This document shows, in pieces, positions 17,176 through 26,306 of a stretch of DNA of 64,000 nt (position 1 is the stretch's first letter; each line of letters opens with the position of its first letter). Made by a program: the position numbers and the translations under genes. The stretch comes from Algoriphagus marinus (GTDB taxonomy: Bacteria; Bacteroidota; Bacteroidia; Cytophagales; Cyclobacteriaceae). The notes beneath the pieces are model-generated. The model searched no databases, had not been told where the DNA came from, and saw only the letters and a program-made list of their open reading frames with translations. The DNA lies in contig NZ_MSPQ01000005.1 of the NCBI RefSeq assembly GCF_001936475.1, positions 62,001 to 126,000 on the forward strand, written 5' to 3'.

Positions 17176-18543
17176 TTAATCATTCCCAACAAAATTGGCC
17201 CTTCCAAAAAATCTTCGATTCACGAAGTTATTTAGATTAGACCCAAACCGATAATTAAACCCAAATCTGGTGTCTACGGTATAGGATGAAGGTAGAGTCA
17301 CCCTTCCGCTCAAAATATCCTGTTCGGTGAAATCTCCTGCTGCAAGGTAAATTTGATCCTTGACGTAGTTACCTTCTGCCCTCACAAAGAAAGAAAAATT
17401 CCCAGTAACACGGACTTCTGCACTAATATTCAAACCTGTGGACCAAGAGCTAAAATCATCTAGATAATTTCTCACACGGTATCCCACTTCCAGATTACCC
17501 CAGCGTTGATTTAATCCCAGACTGACTCTCAAACTATGGAGGACCCTAGTTTCTTTAAAAACACCGGAAATCGTTTCTTCGACATAGCTATTATTCCTGA
17601 CTTCAATCCCATAGTTCGCTCTTAGAAATCTGGAATTCTGCACTGATTCTGGAAAAAAATTATACTCTATAGCTGGTCTAATGCTGGTCTGAAATTGATA
17701 ATTTAAGCGGGTATTCTGACGACCTGCCATATCATATCCATATGACCATTGGGGTGAAATAGACTTTACGAGCTGGTGACTAAACCCAAACTCGGATACA
17801 TCAAAACTATTCTCAATTTCATCAATGAACTGGTTACCGTTTTCATCAAGAATCGGATTGCCATTTCCATCAACTCTTGGTACTTTTTGAATCGTTCTTC
17901 TCAGCCTTTCGTCTATTCTCCCGGATAGGGATATTTTCCATTCATCCGTGATACGGTTAATATTGAATTCTCCACCAAGATTGATGTCCCTGCTCAATTC
18001 CTCTACTTCAATGTTCGCATCACCCCCCACATTAAAAACCCAATAATTCCAAGGATCAATGCTTTCCTTGACTTCATCATCAAAGATACCAGCCCCTGTC
18101 TTCATATTGATTTCGATATTTTCTCCAGCTAGTGTCTTCGCAACATACGGAGCTAAACCTAATTTGATAAACCTGGTAAGTCTTTCCCGCACTTCAAAGT
18201 CGGTATCCGTCTGTTTGGTATTTACATAGAGGGTGTCGCTTCTTCCCGCATGGATATTTTGTTGGCCTATAAATAGCAGTTGATATTGTCTTCCGCCTCC
18301 ACCAGATCTATTATCGTTAATCAGCAGAAAGACATCAGCCGTTTGATTATCCAGGTAGAAGTCAACCGCAGTAATTTCAGTTCTGATAAAATCCATATCA
18401 CAGCCTCCATCTCTCCGATCACAACCGTCAATAAAAACTCTGAGTTTATTGAGACGGTTGTTATTATCAACTAATGTTTGACTAACTGACGGGATAGTCA
18501 AGGAAAAGAAGATCAGAATCAATAAAAGTGGTATTCTATTCAT
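17176..18543 (-). CDS. Outer-membrane beta-barrel protein, unnamed family
   Basis: 455 residues with a Sec signal (LLLILIFFSLTIPSVSQ). Residues 25-150 form a soluble domain containing a Cys pair (DGCDRRDGGCDMDF) and a Gly-rich loop; residues 160-455 alternate hydrophobic and aromatic strands (NWYW-type WNYWVFNVGG, EWKISLSGRIDE, WSYGYDMAGRQ, FRYNYRFGSN-like repeats), which predicts a beta barrel of about 12-14 strands. An Asn/Asp-rich acidic insert (DGNGNPILDENGNQF) lies in one loop, possibly calcium binding. It resembles DUF481-like barrel proteins but I cannot name it. It lies alone between two direct repeats (16896 and 18996). Confidence 0.75.
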   Translation of the reverse strand: MNRIPLLLILIFFSLTIPSVSQTLVDNNNRLNKLRVFIDGCDRRDGGCDMDFIRTEITAVDFYLDNQTADVFLLINDNRSGGGGRQYQLLFIGQQNIHAGRSDTLYVNTKQTDTDFEVRERLTRFIKLGLAPYVAKTLAGENIEINMKTGAGIFDDEVKESIDPWNYWVFNVGGDANIEVEELSRDINLGGEFNINRITDEWKISLSGRIDERLRRTIQKVPRVDGNGNPILDENGNQFIDEIENSFDVSEFGFSHQLVKSISPQWSYGYDMAGRQNTRLNYQFQTSIRPAIEYNFFPESVQNSRFLRANYGIEVRNNSYVEETISGVFKETRVLHSLRVSLGLNQRWGNLEVGYRVRNYLDDFSSWSTGLNISAEVRVTGNFSFFVRAEGNYVKDQIYLAAGDFTEQDILSGRVTLPSSYTVDTRFGFNYRFGSNLNNFVNRRFFGRANFVGND

Positions 18544-18995
18544 TTAATTAGGTTTAATTCATGTTGATCGTTTCATATCGATCGTTTCATGGCGATCTAA
18601 ATTGAATTCCAGTTTTTAACCCAAATACCAAATTTTCCTCATTAATTTTTGAAAATGAGAATTCATTTACCATGAAGGAATTCAGGAAGTTAAAATTGTA
18701 TCCTTTGCTTCTCATTTTCTTAAATCGGGCATTAAAACTTCCCTTTTTATGAAATCATATGAATCTAAAGATTTGAAGCACATACAAAGTTTGGGGACGT
18801 ATTTGTATTTGGAATGGCATAAATGTATCAACAAACTACTTTGCTAACAATGAATATAGGCATCAGCGGTTTCTTAGGGCATTCGAGCGGTAATGCATCT
18901 ATTCAACCCCACAGACTGAACAAAAAAAACAATGCCTTGCTACTTTCTGGTTTTTTTTTGGAAGCGTAAAAGAAAGGGAATTAAACCCAGATTAT

Positions 18996-19094
18996 GTACG
19001 GAGAGTCGATTGGATATATAACTAAAAGAGATTAAGTTTAGCTACTTGGGAAATATCCACCATTATAAGGGTTAGCGAAATGTTATACCTAATT
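18996..19094 (+). repeat. Degenerate direct repeat, copy 2
   Basis: Contains GGAGAGTCGATTGGA, AGAGATTAAGTTTAGCTA and GTTAGCGAAATGTTATACC, aligned along its length with copy 1 at 16896-16990. The gap 18544-19096 otherwise holds AT-rich DNA with no gene; TTTTTTTT tracts at 18951-18958 are the only other visible feature. The repeat ends immediately ahead of the small gene at 19151. Confidence 0.6.
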
Positions 19095-19150
19095 AAAGAA
19101 TTACTGCTAAACCCACTATAATCCTCAAAATAAGCGTTTTACTTGTAATA

Positions 19151-19654
19151 TTGACTTTCTTAGCTTATCCTAATGTGGTTACTTTTTTTGCCATTGATTC
19201 TTGCCTAGACCAAGGCGGACGATGGGACTATAAAGACGGAAATTGTGATGAGAGCCATGAATCAAAAAAGGCAGTTAATCGAAAACCTTCAAGTGGCGCA
19301 CTAACAGAAAAGCTCGATATTATCAATTATTCATGTGCCGTTCTTATACGACCTAATTCTCGAAAAATAGAAAAACTAAAAAATGAAAATACTGAAGACG
19401 ACTATAATACAATTGTTGATGATAATGAATATTATATGGCGACTTCAGCCGAATACTTAGACTCGGTTAAGGTCAAGAGAATTGAAAGGGATTCGGAAGG
19501 TTCAATTTCTTTTAAAACTGCTAAAGGAGTCATCTTCAAAATTGATATGAACTCTTTGTATTGGGGAATATTATTGTTCTATGGCAAGGCAAAGCCTGTA
19601 AAAGCAGACATGACTTATATAAATCAAGACTACGAATCTTATATAAAAAAATAA
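19151..19654 (+). CDS. Small exported protein of unknown function, start uncertain
   Basis: 167 residues from a TTG at 19151. The open frame extends upstream to 19097 without any ATG, and the extension (IILKISVLLVILTFLAYP) is a good signal or membrane segment, so translation probably starts at an ATT or other non-ATG codon near 19100, or the original start was lost by mutation. The mature part begins FFAIDSCLDQGGRWDYKDGNCD, a Cys-spaced motif seen in small Bacteroidota proteins, and continues as a mixed-charge domain with no recognised fold. The copy-2 repeat lies immediately before it, and a non-coding tail (GGGCATAATACAGGCTCTG) follows, giving a cassette-like appearance. Confidence 0.5.
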   Translation: MTFLAYPNVVTFFAIDSCLDQGGRWDYKDGNCDESHESKKAVNRKPSSGALTEKLDIINYSCAVLIRPNSRKIEKLKNENTEDDYNTIVDDNEYYMATSAEYLDSVKVKRIERDSEGSISFKTAKGVIFKIDMNSLYWGILLFYGKAKPVKADMTYINQDYESYIKK

Positions 19655-19804
19655 ACTGGGCATAATACAGGCTCTGTTCAAATTACGGAGTCTGTGGTTT
19701 ATGTTATTCTAGTTCTTTCTTTTACATTTTGGGCTGGTTTGAAATTCAGTGCAATTAATTCCGCAACTGCAACAATCTTGACTGTCACCAATAACCATCC
19801 CCCT

Positions 19805-22486
19805 CTAAATATCCCACTTCACGGTAAACAAACCATACCTCGGCTGCACCAAATAGGCATAGGTGCTGATCAGGTTTTCGGAAAAGCTATCTCTTTGAAT
19901 TGATCGCGTATCCAAGATATTCCAAACGGTCAATCGGAATTCCCAAGGACTGGATTTGCCTTGGTAGCTTAGAAAAGCATTTAAAAATTCAAATTCACTT
20001 TTTGTGCCTGCCTGCTGATTAAAGTAGGCATTGTAGGTGTAATCCGTATTCAACTTCAGACCTTTCCAGATATCAAGATCGATTTCAATACTCGGGCTAT
20101 GGGTATTGAAGGTGTTTTTGATATTGGCGGACTGGTAGAAGTTCTGGTTCCATTCATACTTCAAGTCCACTTCCAGTTTTTTGAAAAAAGTCGTCGTAAT
20201 GCGAAAGTCATAGGTATGGGAGAATTGACTGTTTTCATTCAATCGGTCATCAAGAAGCGTATTGGTAGAAAAGGTATTCCAATTCCCTCCGGCGCTTACC
20301 TTGAACTTTTCAAATCGCTTGTCGGCCTCCACTCTTCCCGTCAAGGTTTCATTGACTGGCTCAATATTCTGAATACTCACCAAGCGATTGATCCCTTGGA
20401 AATTGGTGGTATTCACCAAATCATCTCGCTTTCGGGTCCAATTCAAACCGCCGGAAAGGTTGAATGCTGAAAAGAAATCGAAGTGATTGTAATCCAGATT
20501 ATGGCTGAAATACAAACCGTTTTCAAGTAGTCGATTCCCCTGAAAAATGGAATTGTAATCCTGAATAATCAATCCTTGCGCGAGCTTTTGAATATCCATA
20601 AAGTTCACCGAGCTACTGAATCGGTAGGTCAAGGAGCGATTAGTCGTGATCGCCCACTTGGAATACAGATTCGGCAGCAGCAAGAATTTAGATTGACTTT
20701 GCTCTTGGCCAAATTGAGTGTCTTGCCAAGTATATCTATGCGCATAAACCGATGGACTGATGATGAGCGATTTCCATTTTGTTTTGTAAGTCATCCCGAG
20801 ATAGAGATCCTGAAATCCAAAGCGATTGTCATTTTTAAAGGCTTCCAAACCTTCCGCAGGCAGATCCGATTCCAATTCCACCTCGGAAGTCATCTCTTGA
20901 TTGGTTCGCTGAAAACCCAAACTCCAATTCAGATGATTGGTCGGATTTAAAATTTGGTAGTAGTTGAAAGCTCCTTCGAAGACGCCTGTGTTGATTTCCT
21001 GATTTTGTAAAAATCGATACCTGTCTTGATCAAAAACCGGGATTAAACCTTGAAAAGGATTCTGATTACTAGTCAAATCATAGAGCGGATCGATAAATTT
21101 CTTTTCCCAGTTGACCTCCACAGAATATACTCGCTTATCAGAAGGCGCATGATACCACTCCCCTTTCTGTTGGATGCTGTAAGGAGTTCGTTCCTGAATC
21201 GTTCCGATTTGCCGGTTTTGCTGCGCAAAGTTGGAGTTGAGCAGACTATTGGTAGAGATATCCGCCACCTTTCCAAAGACGCTGTACTTGACATAAGTTT
21301 CTTCTTTCGGAGTGTAGGTAGCAGCATACTTCAACATTCCCGAAGCATTTTCCACTCGATTAGCTGAAGTAAGTAATTCCTGATTATCCGTTTCAGAACT
21401 CAGATAAGTTCGCTGGGAAGAGCTTCCGAGCTGATTTTTAGAAGTAGAACCAATGGCAAATCCGGCATGTCTCCATTTTGCGTTTGGAGAATAATTCAAG
21501 TTCAATGCCGCCAGATTAGTCACCAGATCCCGAGCATTGTTTCGCTGCGCCATGGGAATTCCCAGATCATCCCCACTGATGCTTACGGTAGAACCTGTTC
21601 GGCCACCTAAACCGGATAAACCTCCACTAAAGCGAAAGTAATCCTGAAGTGTAAAAGCCAATTCTCCCACATTATTGGCATCAGCGATCAGATTCAAATT
21701 TAATTTGGGGGCATAATAAAACGCATTGGCATGACCCAAGTAGCGTTCTTTCGGTCCTGCACCAGCTGAAAGGTCTCCAAATACCAGATTCTTTTTTCCC
21801 TCCTTCAATTGGATATTCAAGGCCAGCGTCTCATTGTTATCCAATCCTCGCGTGGGAGCAACTTCATTGAAATTTTTCAAGACTTGTACACGATCCACCG
21901 CATTTGCAGGAAGATTTTTGGTAGCCAGCTTGGTATCTCCATCGAAGAAGGCTTTCCCATCGACCATGACCTTATCCACCTTTTTCCCCTGAACTTTCAC
22001 CTCTCCATTGTCATCCACTTCAAACCCTGGAAGCTTATCCAGGACATCCTCCAATTTCCGCTCGGTGCCTGTGGTAAAAGCATCCGTCTTATAAGTCAGA
22101 GTATCCCCTTTCATGGTGATTGGGAGCTCAGTCACTACTTCGACTTGATCCAGCATGGTTTCATCTTGGGACAAGATGATTTGCAGCTGCTCATCTGGAG
22201 ACCAGTCCTTGATCACGCGTTCAAACTTTTTGAAACCCACGAAAGAAACACGAAGTAAATATTCGGAACCAGGAGACAGCGAAATCTTAAATCTTCCCGA
22301 GGCATCCGAAATCCCGAAGCCTCCTATTTTCTGGGTAGTCTGATTGATCGCAACTACGTTGGCATAGGGAATTGGATGATCCAACGAGTCCAGAACCTGA
22401 CCGATCAGCAATTTATTTTGGGCAAAAGTGGGGATAGAAATCAGCAAAAAAAGGCTGATTCCAAGTATTTTCTTTAAAAAAGGCAT
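19805..22486 (-). CDS. Outer-membrane beta-barrel protein, TonB-receptor-like
   Basis: 893 residues. Signal (ILGISLFLLISIPTFAQ), then a carboxypeptidase-regulatory-like domain (LIGQVLDSLDHPIPYANVV to LRVSFVGFKKFERV, about 24-105), a plug-like domain (GTERKLEDVLDKLPGFEVD, NLPANAVDRVQVLKNFNEV, about 130-235), and a long barrel of the OMP_b-brl_3 type ending LVQPRYGLFTVKWDI. No TonB box is evident, so transport may differ from classical receptors. A GLPGLI protein gene precedes it on the same strand (22850), a frequent pairing; function of the pair is unknown. The divergent two-component system beyond that may regulate both. Confidence 0.88.
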   Translation of the reverse strand: MPFLKKILGISLFLLISIPTFAQNKLLIGQVLDSLDHPIPYANVVAINQTTQKIGGFGISDASGRFKISLSPGSEYLLRVSFVGFKKFERVIKDWSPDEQLQIILSQDETMLDQVEVVTELPITMKGDTLTYKTDAFTTGTERKLEDVLDKLPGFEVDDNGEVKVQGKKVDKVMVDGKAFFDGDTKLATKNLPANAVDRVQVLKNFNEVAPTRGLDNNETLALNIQLKEGKKNLVFGDLSAGAGPKERYLGHANAFYYAPKLNLNLIADANNVGELAFTLQDYFRFSGGLSGLGGRTGSTVSISGDDLGIPMAQRNNARDLVTNLAALNLNYSPNAKWRHAGFAIGSTSKNQLGSSSQRTYLSSETDNQELLTSANRVENASGMLKYAATYTPKEETYVKYSVFGKVADISTNSLLNSNFAQQNRQIGTIQERTPYSIQQKGEWYHAPSDKRVYSVEVNWEKKFIDPLYDLTSNQNPFQGLIPVFDQDRYRFLQNQEINTGVFEGAFNYYQILNPTNHLNWSLGFQRTNQEMTSEVELESDLPAEGLEAFKNDNRFGFQDLYLGMTYKTKWKSLIISPSVYAHRYTWQDTQFGQEQSQSKFLLLPNLYSKWAITTNRSLTYRFSSSVNFMDIQKLAQGLIIQDYNSIFQGNRLLENGLYFSHNLDYNHFDFFSAFNLSGGLNWTRKRDDLVNTTNFQGINRLVSIQNIEPVNETLTGRVEADKRFEKFKVSAGGNWNTFSTNTLLDDRLNENSQFSHTYDFRITTTFFKKLEVDLKYEWNQNFYQSANIKNTFNTHSPSIEIDLDIWKGLKLNTDYTYNAYFNQQAGTKSEFEFLNAFLSYQGKSSPWEFRLTVWNILDTRSIQRDSFSENLISTYAYLVQPRYGLFTVKWDI

Positions 22487-22562
22487 TTGAGTTGGTTTAG
22501 TTTTTAGGAATTAACAACTAGTGAAACGGAATGTCTGAATAATGCTAGAAGCTTATCTCCTC

Positions 22563-22850
22563 TGCTTGTCCAGATGGATGACCGGTGACGGATGACCGAT
22601 GCGAGCCAAATTCAGGGTTTAACCTTATTTTCTAAATAATTAATCTGTTCGAAGGCATCGCGGTGTGGATATATAAAAGTGTATATGCCGCCAGGGATTA
22701 AATGCATCTCAAGCTTGGTTACTTCGCATTTCATCCCTCGCCAGACAACCGACATCGTTCATCCAACTTCCGACACCTGACATCGGTCTTCCATCTCCTG
22801 TCTACCGTCTTCCTGCATCCGACATCTGACACCCGACATCCGACATCTCC
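22563..22850. repeat. Inverted short-word repeat filling the gap before the barrel gene
   Basis: The left half (22570-22602) repeats the word GGATGACCG (with one GGTGACGG variant); the right half (about 22740-22850) repeats CGACATC-type words, the reverse sense of the same word family, up to the GLPGLI stop codon. About 140 bp of unrelated DNA lies between. The left half and its flank (CCAAATTCAGGG) recur at 47803-47856. Confidence 0.6.
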
Positions 22851-23686
22851 TAATTACTTATCCGAATTTCCATTCGATTTCCTTCGCCCGGCTTGCCATT
22901 ATAGCGCTTCATCATATCCTTCATTTTCTCATCTGCCAAAGCTCGATAAGCCTCACTGTTGATTTTCTCACCTTTTTTAGGAACTTCTATTGCGACCGGA
23001 TCAGATGGATTTAGTACGATTCGATCCGCGATATAAGTCATGCCCTCATTCTGCAACTCCAAAATCAAACCCGGCAATCCCCAAAAATCAGCCGGACCAT
23101 GACTTACCGGAATCTGTGGTGCAAACCAAGCGGTGACATTGATGGTATCCTTACTGATTTCCATTTCTTCCATTCCCATCGAAAAGCGCTTGCTGTCCAC
23201 AATTTTTGAATACTTCGCTTCCTGCACTTCATACTCCCCGATTTTCTTGGTATTTCCGGTCAATTCCCAATCGTAAACCGGAAGACTATCGTAAACCAAA
23301 AATTGCTTTCCCATCAAATCTTCCTCTTCCAGAAAAGATTGCTCGCCGATATTTTTATAAAGAAGTCGATTTTCATTCCCAGTTTGAATCACAATCTGAG
23401 CTCCACCAGCTGAAGCTGTCGCAGGGCCTGCGCCTAAGCTTTCTATTTGTTTCCAGTTGGATTCAGCTTGAGTAAAAGAAAGCGTATACTCGCGTTCCAT
23501 TTGTTTCTTCAATTGCTTTTGAAGGTCGGCGATGACTTCCGGAGCCATGGTGGTGCTATCCATGGAGAATTTGAAAGCCGCGGAAGTTTTATAATTTACT
23601 CTTCCTGTTAGGCCTTGGGCTGTTGCGGTAGAATGCATACCCAAGAAGGAAATTGCGATTGCGAAAAAGAATAAGATTTTTTTCAT
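22850..23686 (-). CDS. GLPGLI family exported protein
   Basis: 278 residues with a signal peptide (KILFFFAIAISFLGMHSTATA). The family signature FWGLPGLILEL is present near residue 205, within VTAWFAPQIPVSHGPADFWG. The mid part (QSFLEEEDLMGKQFLVYD, WELTGNTKKIGEYEV) fits the beta-rich fold of the family. The C-terminus is charged (GEKINSEAYRALADEKMKDM). GLPGLI proteins are of unknown function and usually lie next to an outer-membrane barrel protein, as here; they may bind a ligand or metal for it. It is divergent from the histidine kinase, with about 110 bp between starts. Confidence 0.92.
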   Translation of the reverse strand: MKKILFFFAIAISFLGMHSTATAQGLTGRVNYKTSAAFKFSMDSTTMAPEVIADLQKQLKKQMEREYTLSFTQAESNWKQIESLGAGPATASAGGAQIVIQTGNENRLLYKNIGEQSFLEEEDLMGKQFLVYDSLPVYDWELTGNTKKIGEYEVQEAKYSKIVDSKRFSMGMEEMEISKDTINVTAWFAPQIPVSHGPADFWGLPGLILELQNEGMTYIADRIVLNPSDPVAIEVPKKGEKINSEAYRALADEKMKDMMKRYNGKPGEGNRMEIRISN

Positions 23687-23798
23687 AATTTTTTATTTGA
23701 TACAAACCAAGTCAAAAGAAATCAAAGCCTAAGTTAAGCACTGTTAACGAGTGTTAACCTTCGGAAATGAAACCAAATGAAGCAAGTAATTTAGCAAT

Positions 23799-25367
23799 GT
23801 GAAACAGCTACAATTCAAACGAATAGGATTTTTAATCGGTGTGACCTTGCTGATTAGCATCGGAGTGCAGTCTTGGAGAATGTACTCCCAGTTCGAAATC
23901 ATACAAAGCCAACTCATCAGTGATATTCAGGAAAGTCTGGACAACGCTGTGGAAAGCTATTATGCGGATCTGGCGAAAACTAATGTCATTACACTGACAG
24001 ATAATCTTGAAATCCAACAAGCAGAAGGTTTGCCTTTTTCGGTAGATTCCCTCCCGCCTGGGTTTGACCCAGAAAAATTCTTCAAATCCGACACGGTATT
24101 ATTTAATGAACTTTCTAAACCTTTTATCGAGCGGGTAGGGAAAAGCAAAATGATCTTTCGTGCTATCGAGGGTGCAGAAAATGGCAGTCCAGATTCCATT
24201 TTTTGGTCTGAAGTAAGAAATGATAGCCTGAAAACATTCACATTTATCGACTCGGCGAAAGGGACAGGGGTTGATCAGATTAATAACCTAAATGTATTTT
24301 GGGGACAAAAAGCAGCGGACAGTTTGACTCAAATCAAGTATCTGACCAACCGAATCATCATCTCGATCACTCGAGATTCTATTGAAGTGGACAAAATCAA
24401 AGAAAACCTAAAGTCCGAACTTGACCGCAGAAGAATCGAAATTGACTATCAAGTTGTGCATTTGGATGAAAAATCAAAACCTGATTCTTCGACTGTATTT
24501 CGAACTGAAGAAATGCCTTTTCAGGTGGTTTCAAGGTCCACTTTTCTCCCTAGGGATCAAAAACTGGAAATGTATTTTGAAAACACAGCCTTGACTATTT
24601 TGAAAAGGGGTTTGGTAGAAATTCTGACCTCAATTCTTTTCTTGGCTGTGATTGCCTTTGCATTTTATTACCTCTATCAGACGATCAAAAACCAAAAGGA
24701 ACTCGCTGATATCAAAGCGGATTTAATTGGAAATATCACCCATGAGTTCAAAACTCCAATTGCCACCACGCTTTCTGCCATAGAAGGAATTGAACTTTTT
24801 AACCCCGGTAATGACCCCGAAAAGACGAAGCGCTACCTAGGGATTTCCAAAATGCAGCTACTCAAACTGAATCAGATGGTGGAGAAACTTTTGGAGACAG
24901 CCACTTTGGATTCAGAGCAACTGGGATTGAAGCCTGAGGATGTTGAACCGGTTCCGATTTTGCGCAGCTTGGTTCAAAAATACCAAACCATCAATCCGGA
25001 AAAGACCATCGAACTCATTCTGCCGAGTAGTATTAAAATGCTCCATGTGGATCCATTTCACTTTGAAAATGTCATTTCCAATCTCTTGGATAATGCGGAG
25101 AAATATGGGGGTAATGAAATTCAGGTTTCTTTGGAACAAAATGGAATCAACAAAATCCGGGTTTGGGATAGTGGAGGAAACATTTCCCCTACCGATCAAG
25201 ATCGCGTATTTGAACAGTTTTATCGAGTCCCCAAAGGTAATCTGCACGATGTGAAAGGTTTTGGAATCGGGCTCTACTACGTGAAGAAGATTATCGAAAA
25301 ACACGGTGGAAAAATCACCTTGGAATCAAGAAAAAACAGCACTTCATTTATCACGATCTGGCCATGA
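23799..25367 (+). CDS. Membrane sensor histidine kinase
   Basis: 522 residues, GTG start; the nearby ATGs are out of frame. Two membrane helices (residues 8-26 and about 271-293) bound a 240-residue periplasmic sensor without a recognised fold. The kinase core follows: H-box NITHEFKTPIATTLSAIEG (His about 315), N-box DNAEKYGG, G1 VWDSGGNIS, F-box RVFEQFYRVPKG and G2 GFGIGLYYVKKII. This is a HisKA/HATPase_c kinase. Its stop overlaps the response regulator start by four bases. It is divergent from the GLPGLI/barrel gene pair, so that pair is a likely target or source of its signal. Confidence 0.95.
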   Translation: MKQLQFKRIGFLIGVTLLISIGVQSWRMYSQFEIIQSQLISDIQESLDNAVESYYADLAKTNVITLTDNLEIQQAEGLPFSVDSLPPGFDPEKFFKSDTVLFNELSKPFIERVGKSKMIFRAIEGAENGSPDSIFWSEVRNDSLKTFTFIDSAKGTGVDQINNLNVFWGQKAADSLTQIKYLTNRIIISITRDSIEVDKIKENLKSELDRRRIEIDYQVVHLDEKSKPDSSTVFRTEEMPFQVVSRSTFLPRDQKLEMYFENTALTILKRGLVEILTSILFLAVIAFAFYYLYQTIKNQKELADIKADLIGNITHEFKTPIATTLSAIEGIELFNPGNDPEKTKRYLGISKMQLLKLNQMVEKLLETATLDSEQLGLKPEDVEPVPILRSLVQKYQTINPEKTIELILPSSIKMLHVDPFHFENVISNLLDNAEKYGGNEIQVSLEQNGINKIRVWDSGGNISPTDQDRVFEQFYRVPKGNLHDVKGFGIGLYYVKKIIEKHGGKITLESRKNSTSFITIWP

Positions 25368-26044
25368 GCAAAATCAAGGTTCTACTAGCGGAAGATGAAA
25401 TCGCTTTGGGAATGATCATCCAGGAAAGTCTGGACAGCCGTGATTTCAAAGTCAATCTATGCACTGACGGACAAAAAGCCTGGGAAGAATACCAGCGCGC
25501 CAAACCCGATGTATTGGTTCTGGATGTGATGATGCCGAAGAAGGATGGTTTTTCGCTTGCAGAGCAAATCCGAAAAACAGACCCCTACACTCCGATTATT
25601 TTTCTGACTTCCAAAAGCCAAACCGAGGATGTAGTGAAAGGCTTTGGGCTTGGAGCCAATGATTATGTACGCAAACCTTTCAGCATGGAGGAACTGATTG
25701 TCCGGATTAAAGCCCAATTGGATCGGCTGCGCGTTCGTCAAAATCAATCAGATTGGTTTGCTATCGGCACGTATTCATTTCATCCAACCAAGCAAATTCT
25801 AAAATTCGGGAAGGAAGAAACTCTACTTACCGCCCGGGAGGCTGCGCTGCTTCAGATCTTGGTAGAGCATGCGAATGAGGTGGCAGATCGAAGTTTGATC
25901 TTAACTCAGATTTGGGGTTCGGATGATTTTTTCAACGCCCGAAGTATGGATGTCTTTATCACCAAGCTTCGAAAAAAGCTTCAGGAAGACCCACAAATCC
26001 AATTGCTAAATATTCGAGGCTTTGGGTATAAGTTGGTGTGTTGA
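25364..26044 (+). CDS. OmpR/PhoB family response regulator
   Basis: 226 residues: receiver domain 1-120 with acidic pair AEDE (9-12), phosphoacceptor Asp 54 in VLVLDVMMPKKDG, FLTSKS with Thr/Lys, and Lys near 104-110 (YVRKPFS); then a C-terminal winged helix (LTAREAALLQILVEHANEVADRSLI, MDVFITKLRKKLQ, IRGFGYKLVC). The ATGA overlap with the kinase gene marks it as the cognate regulator. DNA-binding site cannot be read from the window, but the GLPGLI-kinase intergenic region is an obvious candidate. Confidence 0.95.
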   Translation: MSKIKVLLAEDEIALGMIIQESLDSRDFKVNLCTDGQKAWEEYQRAKPDVLVLDVMMPKKDGFSLAEQIRKTDPYTPIIFLTSKSQTEDVVKGFGLGANDYVRKPFSMEELIVRIKAQLDRLRVRQNQSDWFAIGTYSFHPTKQILKFGKEETLLTAREAALLQILVEHANEVADRSLILTQIWGSDDFFNARSMDVFITKLRKKLQEDPQIQLLNIRGFGYKLVC

Positions 26045-26215
26045 CAGGACGTCATTGCAGGGGATCAACCTTAAGATTCAATCATTTTACAGTCATCCGA
26101 TCCCGAAGCAATCTTTTAACTGATTACAAGAGCTGCTAAGCAATAGCTTTAATCCCTAGTAACCTGTTGATTTATTGTTTTCTACACTTTCCGAATTGAA
26201 AATCCTATGATAGGA

Positions 26216-26238
26216 ATTCGAGATTTGTAATCTCGAAT
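26216..26238. repeat. Short inverted repeat upstream of the ATPase gene
   Basis: ATTCGAGAT (26216-26224) pairs perfectly with ATCTCGAAT (26230-26238) over a five-base loop. A GATTTGTAATC core of this kind is common in Bacteroidota intergenic repeats, so it may be a dispersed element rather than a site specific to this gene. No other feature is seen in 26045-26260. Confidence 0.55.
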
Positions 26239-26260
26239 AGCGTATTTCAAGAAAAAAGTT

Positions 26261-26301
26261 TTTATTGTACTACATATTACAGTAATTTGCAGTACAATAA
26301 A
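26261..26301 (+). promoter_or_regulatory. Perfect 11-bp inverted repeat just before the ATPase start
   Basis: TTTATTGTACT (26261-26271) and AGTACAATAAA (26291-26301) are exact inverted copies separated by 19 bases. The right arm ends only five nt before the ATG at 26307. The spacing of about three helical turns between arm centres suits a dimeric repressor, or an RNA stem that would mask the start. No T-run follows, so it is not a terminator. Confidence 0.55.
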
Positions 26302-26306
26302 TTCAA

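Noticed and set aside
22740..22855. CRISPR array in the CGACATC repeats
   Set aside because: Repeat words are 7-10 bases, imperfect and without regular spacers, and no cas gene is in the window.
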